From assembly GCA_947167455.1 (NCBI GenBank), contig CAMVIB010000018.1, positions 1 to 51,246 of the forward strand: a DNA stretch of 51,246 nt, in the 5' to 3' direction. Shown one piece after another: positions 26,870-34,882 of this stretch; the stretch's first letter is position 1, and each line of letters opens with the position of its first letter. The position numbers and the translations under genes are program-made. Below the pieces are notes generated by a model. That model did no database searches and was not told the origin of the DNA. It saw nothing but the letters and a program-made list of their open reading frames with translations. Source of the DNA: an uncultured Prevotellaceae bacterium (lineage in GTDB: Bacteria > Bacteroidota > Bacteroidia > Bacteroidales > Bacteroidaceae).

Positions 26870-28312
26870 ATGAACATCATAATCATACCATCGGCCTCAC
26901 AGGCCAGCGCCATAGCCCGCAGCATCGCCATCACTCTCGCTGCAACGGTGATGGCAGCGTGCTCAAACTACCTTGACATAAAGCCTTACGGGAAAGAAAT
27001 TCCGGAGACGGTAGAGGATTTTTCGGCTCTCATGCATGACCTATGTTACAATATCGACATAGGTGAACAGCCTGAGATCGTGGGCAATTACGCCCTCACC
27101 ACCGACTTCGAAGCCATGTCCGACAACATGGAGCCTGTGCTCGAGACCAACTCATCGATGTGGTACTATATCGGCGATGTGCTGAAGGGCTCTTCCTCTG
27201 GCAACACCAAGCAGATGGTGTGGCGCCAGCTCTACGAGGCCATTCGCTCGTGCAACATCATCATCGGCGAGCTCAAGGAGGGTCGCGACACGCGTGAGGG
27301 GCTCGACATCATCGGTGCAGCCTATGCCGTGCGCGGCGTGTGCTACTACCAGCTCATACGTCAGTTCTGCGCACCCCCCCTGGCTGACGACGGCACGCTC
27401 GGCGTGCCCATCGTCACGGAGTTCGACATGGAGGCCATGCCCGCCCGTGCCTCTATGGCTGCTACGATAGCCCAGGCAGAGAGCGACTTCCGCCAGGCCC
27501 TCGACTGCGACCCGCAGAACGCCCTCTACCTCTTCACTGCCGATGCCATTCACGGCTACCTCGCGAGGCTCTACCACTGGGCGGGACGCTGGCAGGATGC
27601 TCGCGATGAGGCACTCATCGTACTCAGCCACCATCCGATGCTCGATGCCGAGGCTTTCGCCGAGATGCAGTCGCAGCAATTTGGCCTGCGCGGCAACCGC
27701 ATCGTGATGGGCGACCGCATCAGCAGCCAGAATAACGCACTGAGCATCAGCAGCACGATGACGGCACTCACCGACAGGCCGCTTAGCGTGCGCTACACAC
27801 GCCTCTTTGCCGAGCAGAAGCAGGATGTGCGCGTGCGCAACAACCTCTACTTCAACCGCAAGCGCAAGGCACGCCGCACGATATTCTCGGGCATGCGCTC
27901 GGCAGAGATGGCACTGATAGCCATGGAGGCGGCCTACCACCTCGGCGACCATGCCACGGCTCTGAGCGAACTGAATGCCTTCCGCGCCCTGCGTATAGAC
28001 AATTATGTGGCGCTCTCCGAGGCCACGCTGCCGCCAGTAGATACCACGGAGACTGTCAAGGTGGATGCCATGGGGTACGCACTGACGCCACTCTCACAGG
28101 CCATCCTCAACGAGCGGCGCAAGGAGATGCTGCTCGAGAACGGCGACAGGTGGTTTGAACTAAAACGCAACGGACGCCCGGAGTGGTGGGTGGCAGTAGG
28201 TGCACAGAAGTTCTGGACGCGACGCTTCATGTACACTTTCCCCATTCTCATCGCTGACATTCAGCTCAACCCTGCCATCATACAGAATCCCGGCTACGAC
28301 GAGACGTATTAG
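26870..28312 (+). CDS. SusD/RagB-type surface lipoprotein
   Basis: 480 residues. The signal has a hydrophilic lead-in (MNIIIIPSASQASAIARSIA) then ITLAATVMAAC with Cys near residue 31 as the lipid site, followed by SNYLDIKPYGKEIPETVEDF, the usual SusD opening. Internal helices of the TPR-like SusD scaffold (AYAVRGVCYYQLIRQF; AIHGYLARLYHWAGRWQDA) and the C-terminal NERRKEMLLENGDRWFELKR motif identify the family. It caps the preceding SusC and captures substrate at the cell surface. Last gene of the three-gene operon; hairpins at 28412-28515 follow. Confidence 0.95.
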   Translation: MNIIIIPSASQASAIARSIAITLAATVMAACSNYLDIKPYGKEIPETVEDFSALMHDLCYNIDIGEQPEIVGNYALTTDFEAMSDNMEPVLETNSSMWYYIGDVLKGSSSGNTKQMVWRQLYEAIRSCNIIIGELKEGRDTREGLDIIGAAYAVRGVCYYQLIRQFCAPPLADDGTLGVPIVTEFDMEAMPARASMAATIAQAESDFRQALDCDPQNALYLFTADAIHGYLARLYHWAGRWQDARDEALIVLSHHPMLDAEAFAEMQSQQFGLRGNRIVMGDRISSQNNALSISSTMTALTDRPLSVRYTRLFAEQKQDVRVRNNLYFNRKRKARRTIFSGMRSAEMALIAMEAAYHLGDHATALSELNAFRALRIDNYVALSEATLPPVDTTETVKVDAMGYALTPLSQAILNERRKEMLLENGDRWFELKRNGRPEWWVAVGAQKFWTRRFMYTFPILIADIQLNPAIIQNPGYDETY

Positions 28313-28411
28313 GCGAGCGGACAGCGAATGCATGAGCTGGCGGGCCGAGTGTGGCAGAATGCAGAAGCTCCTATGTGGTGGCAGAGTACAAAACCCGAAG
28401 AGGCAAAGATA

Positions 28412-28450
28412 TGTCAGTATTCCCGGGGCAGCGCCATGGGAATACTGACA
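28412..28450. repeat. 13-bp-stem hairpin after the SusD gene
   Basis: TGTCAGTATTCCC (28412-28424) pairs perfectly with GGGAATACTGACA (28438-28450), loop of 13 bases. It lies 100 bases after the SusD stop, between convergent genes. No T run, so termination would depend on the stem alone. Confidence 0.6.
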
Positions 28451-28460
28451 ATTGTAAATT

Positions 28461-28515
28461 ACGCCCTGTAAGGGCAAAAGAATTTGTATCTCAATCTTTT
28501 GCCCCTACAGGGCGT
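28461..28515. repeat. Long inverted repeat with 21-bp arms
   Basis: The arm 28461-28481 (beginning ACGCCCTGTA) pairs with 28495-28515 (ending ACAGGGCGT), 20 of 21 positions matching, around a 13-base loop. The arm contains GGGCAAAAGA. Position between convergent genes suits a bidirectional terminator, but arms of this length also suit a mobile palindromic repeat. It follows the 28412-28450 hairpin directly. Confidence 0.7.
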
Positions 28516-28534
28516 TTGTGTATATGTGCACCGT

Positions 28535-29260
28535 TTACTCAGGACGCTCTATGCCCAAATACTCCATCGCTACCCGTGGCTGCCAGTTCATGATGAGCTC
28601 ATCGGGAAAGTCTGTCTCGGCCAGCAGAGGCAGCACATTGCCGTAGTCGGCAATAGAATAGATGATATGTGCATCCGAGGCCAGGATGACAGGCACATCC
28701 ATGCGGCGGCAGAGGCGCAGCAGCTCAAGGTTGTTCTCGCGGGCACCACGCATGTGGCGTGCCGGCATGAGGCTGCACGAGTTCACCTCAAGCAGCGTCT
28801 GTGTCTCGCGCGAAGCCCTCACCAACGGTTCGAAGTCGAGCTCTGCCGTGCCGTCGGCGGGGTGGCTTATGATGTGCGTCCAAGGGTTGTGGATGGCGGC
28901 GAGCACGCCGTCGGTATTCTGCGAGCGTGTGCCGGGAGTCCAGCATAGCGAGTGTATGCCTGCTATGCGTATGTCGCAGCAGCGCAGGTGCCGCTCGTCG
29001 AGGTCGAGCCTGCCCGTGGTGTCGAGGATGTTGACCTCGGCACCGAGCAGCAGGCGCACGCCACACATCTGTCGCGGCACGACATGGTAGTTGCGAAAGT
29101 AGATGGGGTCGCACGTGCCGGGAATGCTGGGGCCGTGTTCTGTGACACCGAGAATTTCAAGGCCGCGGCGTGCGGCTTCGGCTGCCATCTCGTGGAGGGT
29201 GGAAAAGGCGTGGCCGGACACTATAGTATGAGTGTGCAGGTCTATCAGTGGTTTCTTCAT
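28535..29260 (-). CDS. PHP-domain metal-dependent phosphatase/hydrolase (YcdX-like)
   Basis: 241 residues, complete. PHP proteins bind two or three metals in a distorted barrel and hydrolyse phosphoesters. Motifs visible in order: IDLHTHTIVSGHAFST (first histidines), GVTEHGPSIPG, LGAEVNILD (metal-binding Glu), AGIHSL, IISHPADG, and ILASDAHIIYSIADYG (final Asp-x-His). The length and order match the YcdX subgroup, for which a physiological substrate is not settled. Cytoplasmic, no signal. It has its own -7 box (29289-29296) and sits between the SusCD operon and the pectin-enzyme cluster with no obvious link to either. Confidence 0.9.
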   Translation of the reverse strand: MKKPLIDLHTHTIVSGHAFSTLHEMAAEAARRGLEILGVTEHGPSIPGTCDPIYFRNYHVVPRQMCGVRLLLGAEVNILDTTGRLDLDERHLRCCDIRIAGIHSLCWTPGTRSQNTDGVLAAIHNPWTHIISHPADGTAELDFEPLVRASRETQTLLEVNSCSLMPARHMRGARENNLELLRLCRRMDVPVILASDAHIIYSIADYGNVLPLLAETDFPDELIMNWQPRVAMEYLGIERPE

Positions 29261-29288
29261 GAATCGTCATTAATACGTTTTGCGGGTG

Positions 29289-29296
29289 CAAAGGTA
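29289..29296 (-). promoter_or_regulatory. -7 box of the PHP gene
   Basis: Minus strand TACCTTTG, 28 bases ahead of the ATG at 29260. A perfect palindrome CATGACGTCATG (29340-29351) and TGCCATCATGGCA (29316-29328) lie just upstream and may be operators or the end of the GH2 transcript. Confidence 0.5.
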
Positions 29297-29387
29297 ATAA
29301 AAATATGTGTTCAAGATGCCATCATGGCACATAAAAAAGCATGACGTCATGAATTCGCGGCTCACAGCACCCGGCAATCGCATCGCC

Positions 29388-32282
29388 TCACTCCTTATTG
29401 GCAAACTTGGGCTTCAGCTCGTCGGGACTCTCGTTGGTGTACATCTCCACCGGCGGCGCCTGCTCGGTGAAGAAGTGCCTCACCTGCTCGGGTGTGAGGG
29501 TCAGTGTCGGCTGGAAGTCTGGGCTTGTCATATAGTCGAAGATGGCGTTGCGCATCTGCCTCGCCACATGTCGGTGGCTGAGGTCGTGCGTGATGTCCAT
29601 CGTCGTCATCAGCAGGCGGCCGCCCAGCACACGTGCCTCGATGAGCATACCGAGCTTGCGGCTGACGTGCCACGTGTCGATGGGCTGGATGGGCGGTTGG
29701 TAGTCGGCAGGCAGCTCGCGCAGGTTCATCACCTGTGCGCGGTTCAGCAGCTCCCACCAGTTGAGGTTGCCCCAGTCGTCGGTGGGGAAGCCGTGTGCGA
29801 AGAGCGGGTGTTCGCGTCGCACCACGCATCCCGTGGTGTGAGGCGGCTTCATCTTGAACCACGACGTGTTCCAGAATACGGGCAGGTACATCTGCCGCAC
29901 GTCGGAGCCGAGAGTGACATGTCCGGCCGCCGTCAGCAGCACCGTGCCTCCGTTGCGCAGCACCACGAGCGCTTCGTCCGTCAGACTGTCGGCAACGAGC
30001 AGGCCCGTGGGCGGCTCAGCCTCCTGAGCGGCGTCGGCATAGACCCAGAAATCATATTGGTTCTGCACCACTTCGTCGTACCGCAGACGGAGCCTGTACT
30101 TGGCAGGTGCCGTAAGCTTCGCAAGAGACAGGCGTACGGTGCCAAGAGGGTTGCACTTGCCAACGGGAACCGGAGCCGCGGGTTTCGGCAGCGAGTCGGT
30201 GGCGATGATGTTGCCTTTATCGTCGATGACATCGTAGGTCGTAGTGGCGGGACGCAGGGCTCCACGATAGGCGTTGTACAACTCCACCGGTACGCATAGC
30301 GTGTCAGCCTGTGTGAACACGAAGCGTGGCATACGCCCCAGCACGACAAGCGGCGAGCAGAACTGGCGCCATGTGTCGGCATCGCAGTAGCCTTTCTCGC
30401 GCCAGAACACGTTGAGCACGCCCACAAGGGCCGTACCCTGACCGCTGTAGTCGTTGAGACCCAGGAGCTGAAAGCCGCTGTAGCCGGGCGTGCGCAGATG
30501 GCGCTCTATCTCATATTTGTAGGCGAGTGTCTGCAGACGTCCGCTGGCCATGAGGAAACGGTGTGCCTCGCTCTCCATGCCATTGGCACGCAGCAGGTCG
30601 CGGAAGATGTCGAAGTTGCCGGCCGAGTAGGCTCCGTTGTACTGCGATGTCTCATTGAGGTCGGGGAATGCGCACCACTGCCCCTGCTCGTGGCTTATGT
30701 AGGGCTCGGTGTTCTCGGGCTGCGTGGCCGTGGGTTTGAAGTTGCGTGGCAGACGTATGTCGGAGCTGTAGTCGTCGATGCTCTGTGGGGCGTGACGGCT
30801 CCAGTCGAGTCCGCGCGCTCCGCCCTTGACGTGAAACTGGCTGCCCTCGTCCCACTGCCAGCCCCCGCCCACGCTGGCAGTGGCATAGAGGCGTCGGGGG
30901 TCGGTGCGCTGCCAGTAGGCATTGAAGTCACGGCCCCACTCGACCCACTGCCCGGCGGGCTCGTTGCCGGCGGCGAGAAAACAGAACGAGGGGTGGTTGC
31001 CGTAGGTGTCAACGATGCGCTTCGTCTCGTCCATGAGGTACTTGTCGATAGGCAGGCCCTCGCCAAGCGTCACGCCGTGGTTGGGCCAGGACGGGCCTTC
31101 GGGCTGAAGGTACATGCCGAGGCGGTCGGCAACGTTGAAAGCCGCCTCCGGCGGGCAGTAGCTGTGGAAACGTACGTGGTTGATGCCGTAGGCGCGGCAC
31201 TTCTTGAAGATGCGCTCCCACGATTCCTCATCGGTAGGTGGATGGCCCGTGAGCGGGAAGCAGCAGCTCTCTACGGTGCCTCGCAGGAAGAGCGGGCGGT
31301 CGTTGATGAATAGCTGGCGACCTTCGGCACGCAGCTCGCGCATGCCGAAATATGTCTCATAGACATCGTTGCCGGCAATGACGGTGAGCCGGTAAACGAC
31401 AGGGTGAAACTCATCCCACGTCTGCATGTTCCGACCCATATCCACCTCAAACTTCATGCGGCTGCGCAGGGCCTCCTTCCACACGCTGCTCACGGTATGG
31501 GGGCGCGGGCTGTTGATGGTCTGTGCCTCGACATGCACGTAGTAGTCATATAGTGGCAGGAAGCGCAAGCCCTTGACGTGATTCTCCAAGTCAACCTCCA
31601 CGCGTATCTTGCGGTTCTTGACATCGGGCCACACACGGACGTTCTTAACATACACGGTGTGCGGCTTGGCCTGCAGCTCCATGCGCCCCACGATGCCGTT
31701 CCAGTTGCCTTGAGTCTGGTCGGTGACGCTGTGCGAGTCGTCGCCCACACCCACGCCGTCGGTGCCGTTGTACACGCAGATGGCTATGGTGTTTGACGCT
31801 CCGGTATGCAGCGCCGACGTCACATCATAGACGTGCGGCACGCTGAGACTCATTTGGTGGCCCACACGTCTGCCGTTGACGAACACCGTAGTCTCTATGT
31901 GCGGACGCTCCAGGAAGAGAAGCACGCGCTCGCGCCGCCACGACTTGGGCACATACACCCTGCGTCGGTACCATGCCTGCCCCACATAGTGATGGCTTGG
32001 CGTGAGGAAAAATGGCATCTTGACATTGCCGCGCCGACGGTAGGGCTCCATGAAGGGGTTGTGATAGTAGCTGGAATCATAGAGCGAACCCGTCCACCGT
32101 GTCTCGGCTGTCACCTCGTCGCCTTTTTCGGCAGTGACCATGGAGTTGGGCAGGATGATGTAGTCGGAGTAGTGCGTGGAGTCGCCAAGCGACAGCTCCC
32201 AAGGCCCCGACAGGTTGATGAGCTGCTGTGCGCGCACGGAGGCGACAGCGGCCAGTAGCATGAGCAACAGTGTCCTTTTCAT
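29388..32282 (-). CDS. Secreted glycoside hydrolase family 2 enzyme (beta-galactosidase/glucuronidase-like)
   Basis: 964 residues from the ATG at 32282 (MKRTLLLMLLAAVASVRAQQ, a clean signal); the frame extends 16 codons upstream without support. Order: N-terminal jelly roll (WYRRRVYVPKSWRRERVLLF; ERPHIETTVFVNGRRVGHQ), immunoglobulin-like domain, TIM barrel with the acid/base pair in FLAAGNEPAG (about residue 438) and a likely nucleophile Glu in YISHEQGQW (about 530), then C-terminal beta modules. GH2 enzymes remove terminal beta-linked sugars. Alongside the pectin enzymes to the right, removal of galactose or uronate from rhamnogalacturonan-I side chains is the sensible guess; exact specificity cannot be read. 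No TAnnTTTG box found; an inverted repeat lies just upstream. Confidence 0.88.
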   Translation of the reverse strand: MKRTLLLMLLAAVASVRAQQLINLSGPWELSLGDSTHYSDYIILPNSMVTAEKGDEVTAETRWTGSLYDSSYYHNPFMEPYRRRGNVKMPFFLTPSHHYVGQAWYRRRVYVPKSWRRERVLLFLERPHIETTVFVNGRRVGHQMSLSVPHVYDVTSALHTGASNTIAICVYNGTDGVGVGDDSHSVTDQTQGNWNGIVGRMELQAKPHTVYVKNVRVWPDVKNRKIRVEVDLENHVKGLRFLPLYDYYVHVEAQTINSPRPHTVSSVWKEALRSRMKFEVDMGRNMQTWDEFHPVVYRLTVIAGNDVYETYFGMRELRAEGRQLFINDRPLFLRGTVESCCFPLTGHPPTDEESWERIFKKCRAYGINHVRFHSYCPPEAAFNVADRLGMYLQPEGPSWPNHGVTLGEGLPIDKYLMDETKRIVDTYGNHPSFCFLAAGNEPAGQWVEWGRDFNAYWQRTDPRRLYATASVGGGWQWDEGSQFHVKGGARGLDWSRHAPQSIDDYSSDIRLPRNFKPTATQPENTEPYISHEQGQWCAFPDLNETSQYNGAYSAGNFDIFRDLLRANGMESEAHRFLMASGRLQTLAYKYEIERHLRTPGYSGFQLLGLNDYSGQGTALVGVLNVFWREKGYCDADTWRQFCSPLVVLGRMPRFVFTQADTLCVPVELYNAYRGALRPATTTYDVIDDKGNIIATDSLPKPAAPVPVGKCNPLGTVRLSLAKLTAPAKYRLRLRYDEVVQNQYDFWVYADAAQEAEPPTGLLVADSLTDEALVVLRNGGTVLLTAAGHVTLGSDVRQMYLPVFWNTSWFKMKPPHTTGCVVRREHPLFAHGFPTDDWGNLNWWELLNRAQVMNLRELPADYQPPIQPIDTWHVSRKLGMLIEARVLGGRLLMTTMDITHDLSHRHVARQMRNAIFDYMTSPDFQPTLTLTPEQVRHFFTEQAPPVEMYTNESPDELKPKFANKE

Positions 32283-32301
32283 AGCTTCCTCGTGTATAAT
32301 G

Positions 32302-32406
32302 ATTATCTGCCATCGTACCACCATTGACATATAGCGGAGTGGTTGACGCAGAATGTGACATCTCTCAATAGCCGTGGGTGGGCATGGTGGTACGATTGTA
32401 GATAGT
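32302..32406. repeat. Inverted repeat framing a shared intergenic motif
   Basis: ATCGTACCACCAT (32312-32324) is the exact complement of ATGGTGGTACGAT (32384-32396), and partial pairing continues outward (ATTATCTG against AGATAGTAAT). Between the arms are GACGCAGAATG (32345) and CTCAATAGCCGTGGGTG (32364-32380). The latter pair recurs with the same 19-base offset at 44440-44475. It lies between recA and the GH2 gene, and could be a terminator/attenuator, an operator or a palindromic repeat. Confidence 0.65.
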
Positions 32407-32480
32407 AATTCTAATTATCACTATGGCCGCCACGGTGGTCACAGAGGGTGTCGGAGCGACTTTGTGTCGGGCACGGGGTG

Positions 32481-33506
32481 TTAATCTTTCTTCTCGTCCA
32501 TGGCGGCTGCAATCTTGGCCTCAATCTCGTCGGCAAGCTCGGGATTGTCCTTCATGAGGCGCTTCACGGCATCGCGGCCCTGACCGATTTTCGAATCCTC
32601 GTAGCTGAACCACGAGCCGCTCTTCTTGATGATGCCGTATTCCACTCCGAGATCGACAATCTCGCCGGCGCGGCTGATGCCCTCGCCGAAGCTGATCTCG
32701 AACTCTGCCTTGCGGAAAGGAGGAGCCACCTTGTTCTTCACCACCTTAACGCGCACCTGGTTGCCGATGGCTTCATCGCCGTCCTTGAGGGTCGTCACCT
32801 TGCGGATGTCGAGGCGCACGCTGCTGTAGAACTTAAGGGCATTGCCTCCGGTGGTGGTCTCGGGATTGCCGAACATGACGCCGATCTTCTCGCGCAGCTG
32901 GTTGATGAAGATGCAGCATGTCTTTGTCTTGCTGATGGTGGCGGTGAGCTTGCGCAGGGCCTGACTCATGAGTCGTGCCTGAAGGCCTACCTTGTTGTCG
33001 CCCATGTCGCCCTCTATCTCGGCCTTCGGGGTCAGTGCTGCCACGGAGTCTATGACGACGAGATCTACTGCGGAGGAGCTGATGAGCTGGTCGGCGATGG
33101 CGAGGGCCTGCTCGCCGTTGTCGGGCTGTGAGATCCACAGCTCGTTGAGGTTGACGCCGAGCTTCTGTGCGTAGGTGGGGTCGAAAGCGTGTTCGGCGTC
33201 TATGAAGGCGGCAATGCCTCCTGCCTTCTGTGCCTCGGCGATGGCGTGGATGGTGAGGGTCGTCTTGCCGGAAGACTCGGGGCCGAAGATTTCTATTATG
33301 CGTCCACGGGGGTAGCCGCCCACGCCGAGGGCGTGGTTGAGTGCTATGCTGCCGGTGGGTATGACATCAACTTTCTCGCCGGCAGTGTCGCCAAGGCGCA
33401 TGATGCTTCCCTTGCCAAAGTCCTTCTCTATCTTGGAGGTGGCCATCATCAATGCTTGCAGGCGAGCGCTCTTCTCATCGGTGGTGGGGATGTCTGTCTT
33501 TGCCAT
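32481..33506 (-). CDS. recA: Recombinase RecA
   Basis: 341 residues, usual length. RecA forms ATP-dependent filaments on single-stranded DNA for homologous recombination and SOS induction. Present: [20 protein letters not shown] (Walker A, about 76-84), the [19 protein letters not shown] segment, [20 protein letters not shown] (Walker B), the L2/filament region [20 protein letters not shown], and [17 protein letters not shown]. The start ATG at 33506 begins [20 protein letters not shown]. It lies 75 bases downstream of the carboxynorspermidine dehydrogenase-like gene on the same strand and may be co-transcribed with it. An 8-bp-period tandem repeat fills the gap. Confidence 0.98.
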   Translation of the reverse strand: MAKTDIPTTDEKSARLQALMMATSKIEKDFGKGSIMRLGDTAGEKVDVIPTGSIALNHALGVGGYPRGRIIEIFGPESSGKTTLTIHAIAEAQKAGGIAAFIDAEHAFDPTYAQKLGVNLNELWISQPDNGEQALAIADQLISSSAVDLVVIDSVAALTPKAEIEGDMGDNKVGLQARLMSQALRKLTATISKTKTCCIFINQLREKIGVMFGNPETTTGGNALKFYSSVRLDIRKVTTLKDGDEAIGNQVRVKVVKNKVAPPFRKAEFEISFGEGISRAGEIVDLGVEYGIIKKSGSWFSYEDSKIGQGRDAVKRLMKDNPELADEIEAKIAAAMDEKKD

Positions 33507-33544
33507 GTGTGTAAGTTTTTATGTGGGGTGTTTTGTTTTTTCGT

Positions 33545-33576
33545 CGTTATCTCGTTATACCGTTATGTTGTTATTC
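33545..33576. repeat. 8-bp-period tandem repeat CGTTATNN upstream of recA
   Basis: CGTTAT at 33545, 33553 and 33561 and TGTTAT at 33569: four units, exact 8-base spacing, between the stop of the dehydrogenase gene and recA. A looser TGAATT repeat sits on the other side of the dehydrogenase gene at 34853-34877. Confidence 0.6.
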
Positions 33577-33581
33577 CGGCA

Positions 33582-34841
33582 TTACAGCTCGAGGTCTATG
33601 TCGTGAAGCTCATGCCAGGGCAGACCCTGCTTGTTGAGCTGCTCCATGAAGGGGTCGGGGTCGAACTCCTCGACGTTGTGCACACCGGGTTTCACCCACT
33701 GGCCGGTGAGGAACATCATCGCTCCAATCATGGCAGGCACGCCGGTGGTATATGACACGCCCTGCATGCCTGTCTCCTCGTAGGCGGCGCGGTGTGAGCA
33801 GTTGTTATATACGTAATAGGTGTGCTCCTTGCCGTCGTTGCCGATGCCACGAATGCGACAGCCGATGCTGGTCTGGCCCTCATAGTTCTCACCGAGGTCC
33901 TGAGGGTTGGGCAGCACGGCCTTGAGAAACTGCAGCGGCACGATCTTGACCTTTACAGTCGGCGTGTTGAGGAGTTTACTGGTTGACGTGTCGGCCAGGG
34001 GTGCTTCGTACTCTATCTCGTCGATGCGGCTCATGCCGATGTTCTGTATCACTTCAAGGTGCTTGAGGTACTGCTGTCCGAAGGTCATCCAGAAGCGGGC
34101 GCGGCGTATGGTGGGGTAGTTGATGACGAGGCTCTCTATCTCCTCGTGGTGCAGCAGGTAGCTGTCGCGAGGTCCTATCTCGGGATAGGTCAGGTCTTTG
34201 TGAATCTCCAGCGGCTCTGTCTCCACCCACTTGCCGTCCTCCCAGTAGAGGCCCTTCTGCGTTATCTCGCGGATGTTGATCTCGGGGTTGAAGTTGGTGG
34301 CGAAGGCCTTGTGGTGGTCGCCGGCATTGCAATCCACGATGTCGAGGTATTGCAGTTCGCTGAAGTGGTGCTTGGCAGCGTATGCTGTGAAGATGCTCGT
34401 CACGCCCGGGTCGAAGCCGCAGCCGAGGATGGCGGTGAGGCCGGCCTTCTCGAAGCGCTCGCGGTAGGCCCACTGCCAGGAATACTCGAAGTGTGCCTCA
34501 TCCTTGGGCTCGTAGTTGGCAGTGTCGAGGTAGTTGCAGCCCGTCTGCAGGCAGGCCTCCATGATGGTGAGGTCCTGGTATGGCAGTGCGAGGTTGACGA
34601 CGATGTCGGGACGATAGTCGTTGAAGAGAGCCACGAGCTGCGCCACGTCGTCGGCATCCACGTGTGCCGTACGGATGCCCTTGTAGCCTGTGCGTGCCTC
34701 AACGTCGGCGGCCAGACGGTCGCATTTGGCCTTGGTGCGCGAGGCTATCATGATTTCTGTGAATACTTCGGGGTTCTGCGCTATCTTGTGGGCGGCAACA
34801 GTTGCCACGCCACCGGCGCCGATGATAAGAACTTTGCCCAT
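33582..34841 (-). CDS. Saccharopine dehydrogenase-family protein (carboxynorspermidine dehydrogenase-like)
   Basis: 419 residues. N-terminal Rossmann fold MGKVLIIGAGGVATVAAHKI with the GxGGV dinucleotide-binding turn, then IVVNLALPYQDLTIMEACLQ, TGCNYLDTANYE, GCGFDPGVTSIFTAYAAKHH and DCNAGDHHKAFATNFNPEIN, which mark the group that condenses aspartate semialdehyde with a diamine to carboxy(nor)spermidine in polyamine synthesis, rather than lysine-degrading saccharopine dehydrogenase. Cytoplasmic and NAD(P)H-dependent. Its decarboxylase partner is not in the window. It overlaps no neighbour and is followed by recA. Specificity inferred from recall of the family. Confidence 0.88.
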   Translation of the reverse strand: MGKVLIIGAGGVATVAAHKIAQNPEVFTEIMIASRTKAKCDRLAADVEARTGYKGIRTAHVDADDVAQLVALFNDYRPDIVVNLALPYQDLTIMEACLQTGCNYLDTANYEPKDEAHFEYSWQWAYRERFEKAGLTAILGCGFDPGVTSIFTAYAAKHHFSELQYLDIVDCNAGDHHKAFATNFNPEINIREITQKGLYWEDGKWVETEPLEIHKDLTYPEIGPRDSYLLHHEEIESLVINYPTIRRARFWMTFGQQYLKHLEVIQNIGMSRIDEIEYEAPLADTSTSKLLNTPTVKVKIVPLQFLKAVLPNPQDLGENYEGQTSIGCRIRGIGNDGKEHTYYVYNNCSHRAAYEETGMQGVSYTTGVPAMIGAMMFLTGQWVKPGVHNVEEFDPDPFMEQLNKQGLPWHELHDIDLEL

Positions 34842-34882
34842 GATTGCAGATATGAATTTTGAATTAAATTATGAATTATGCA

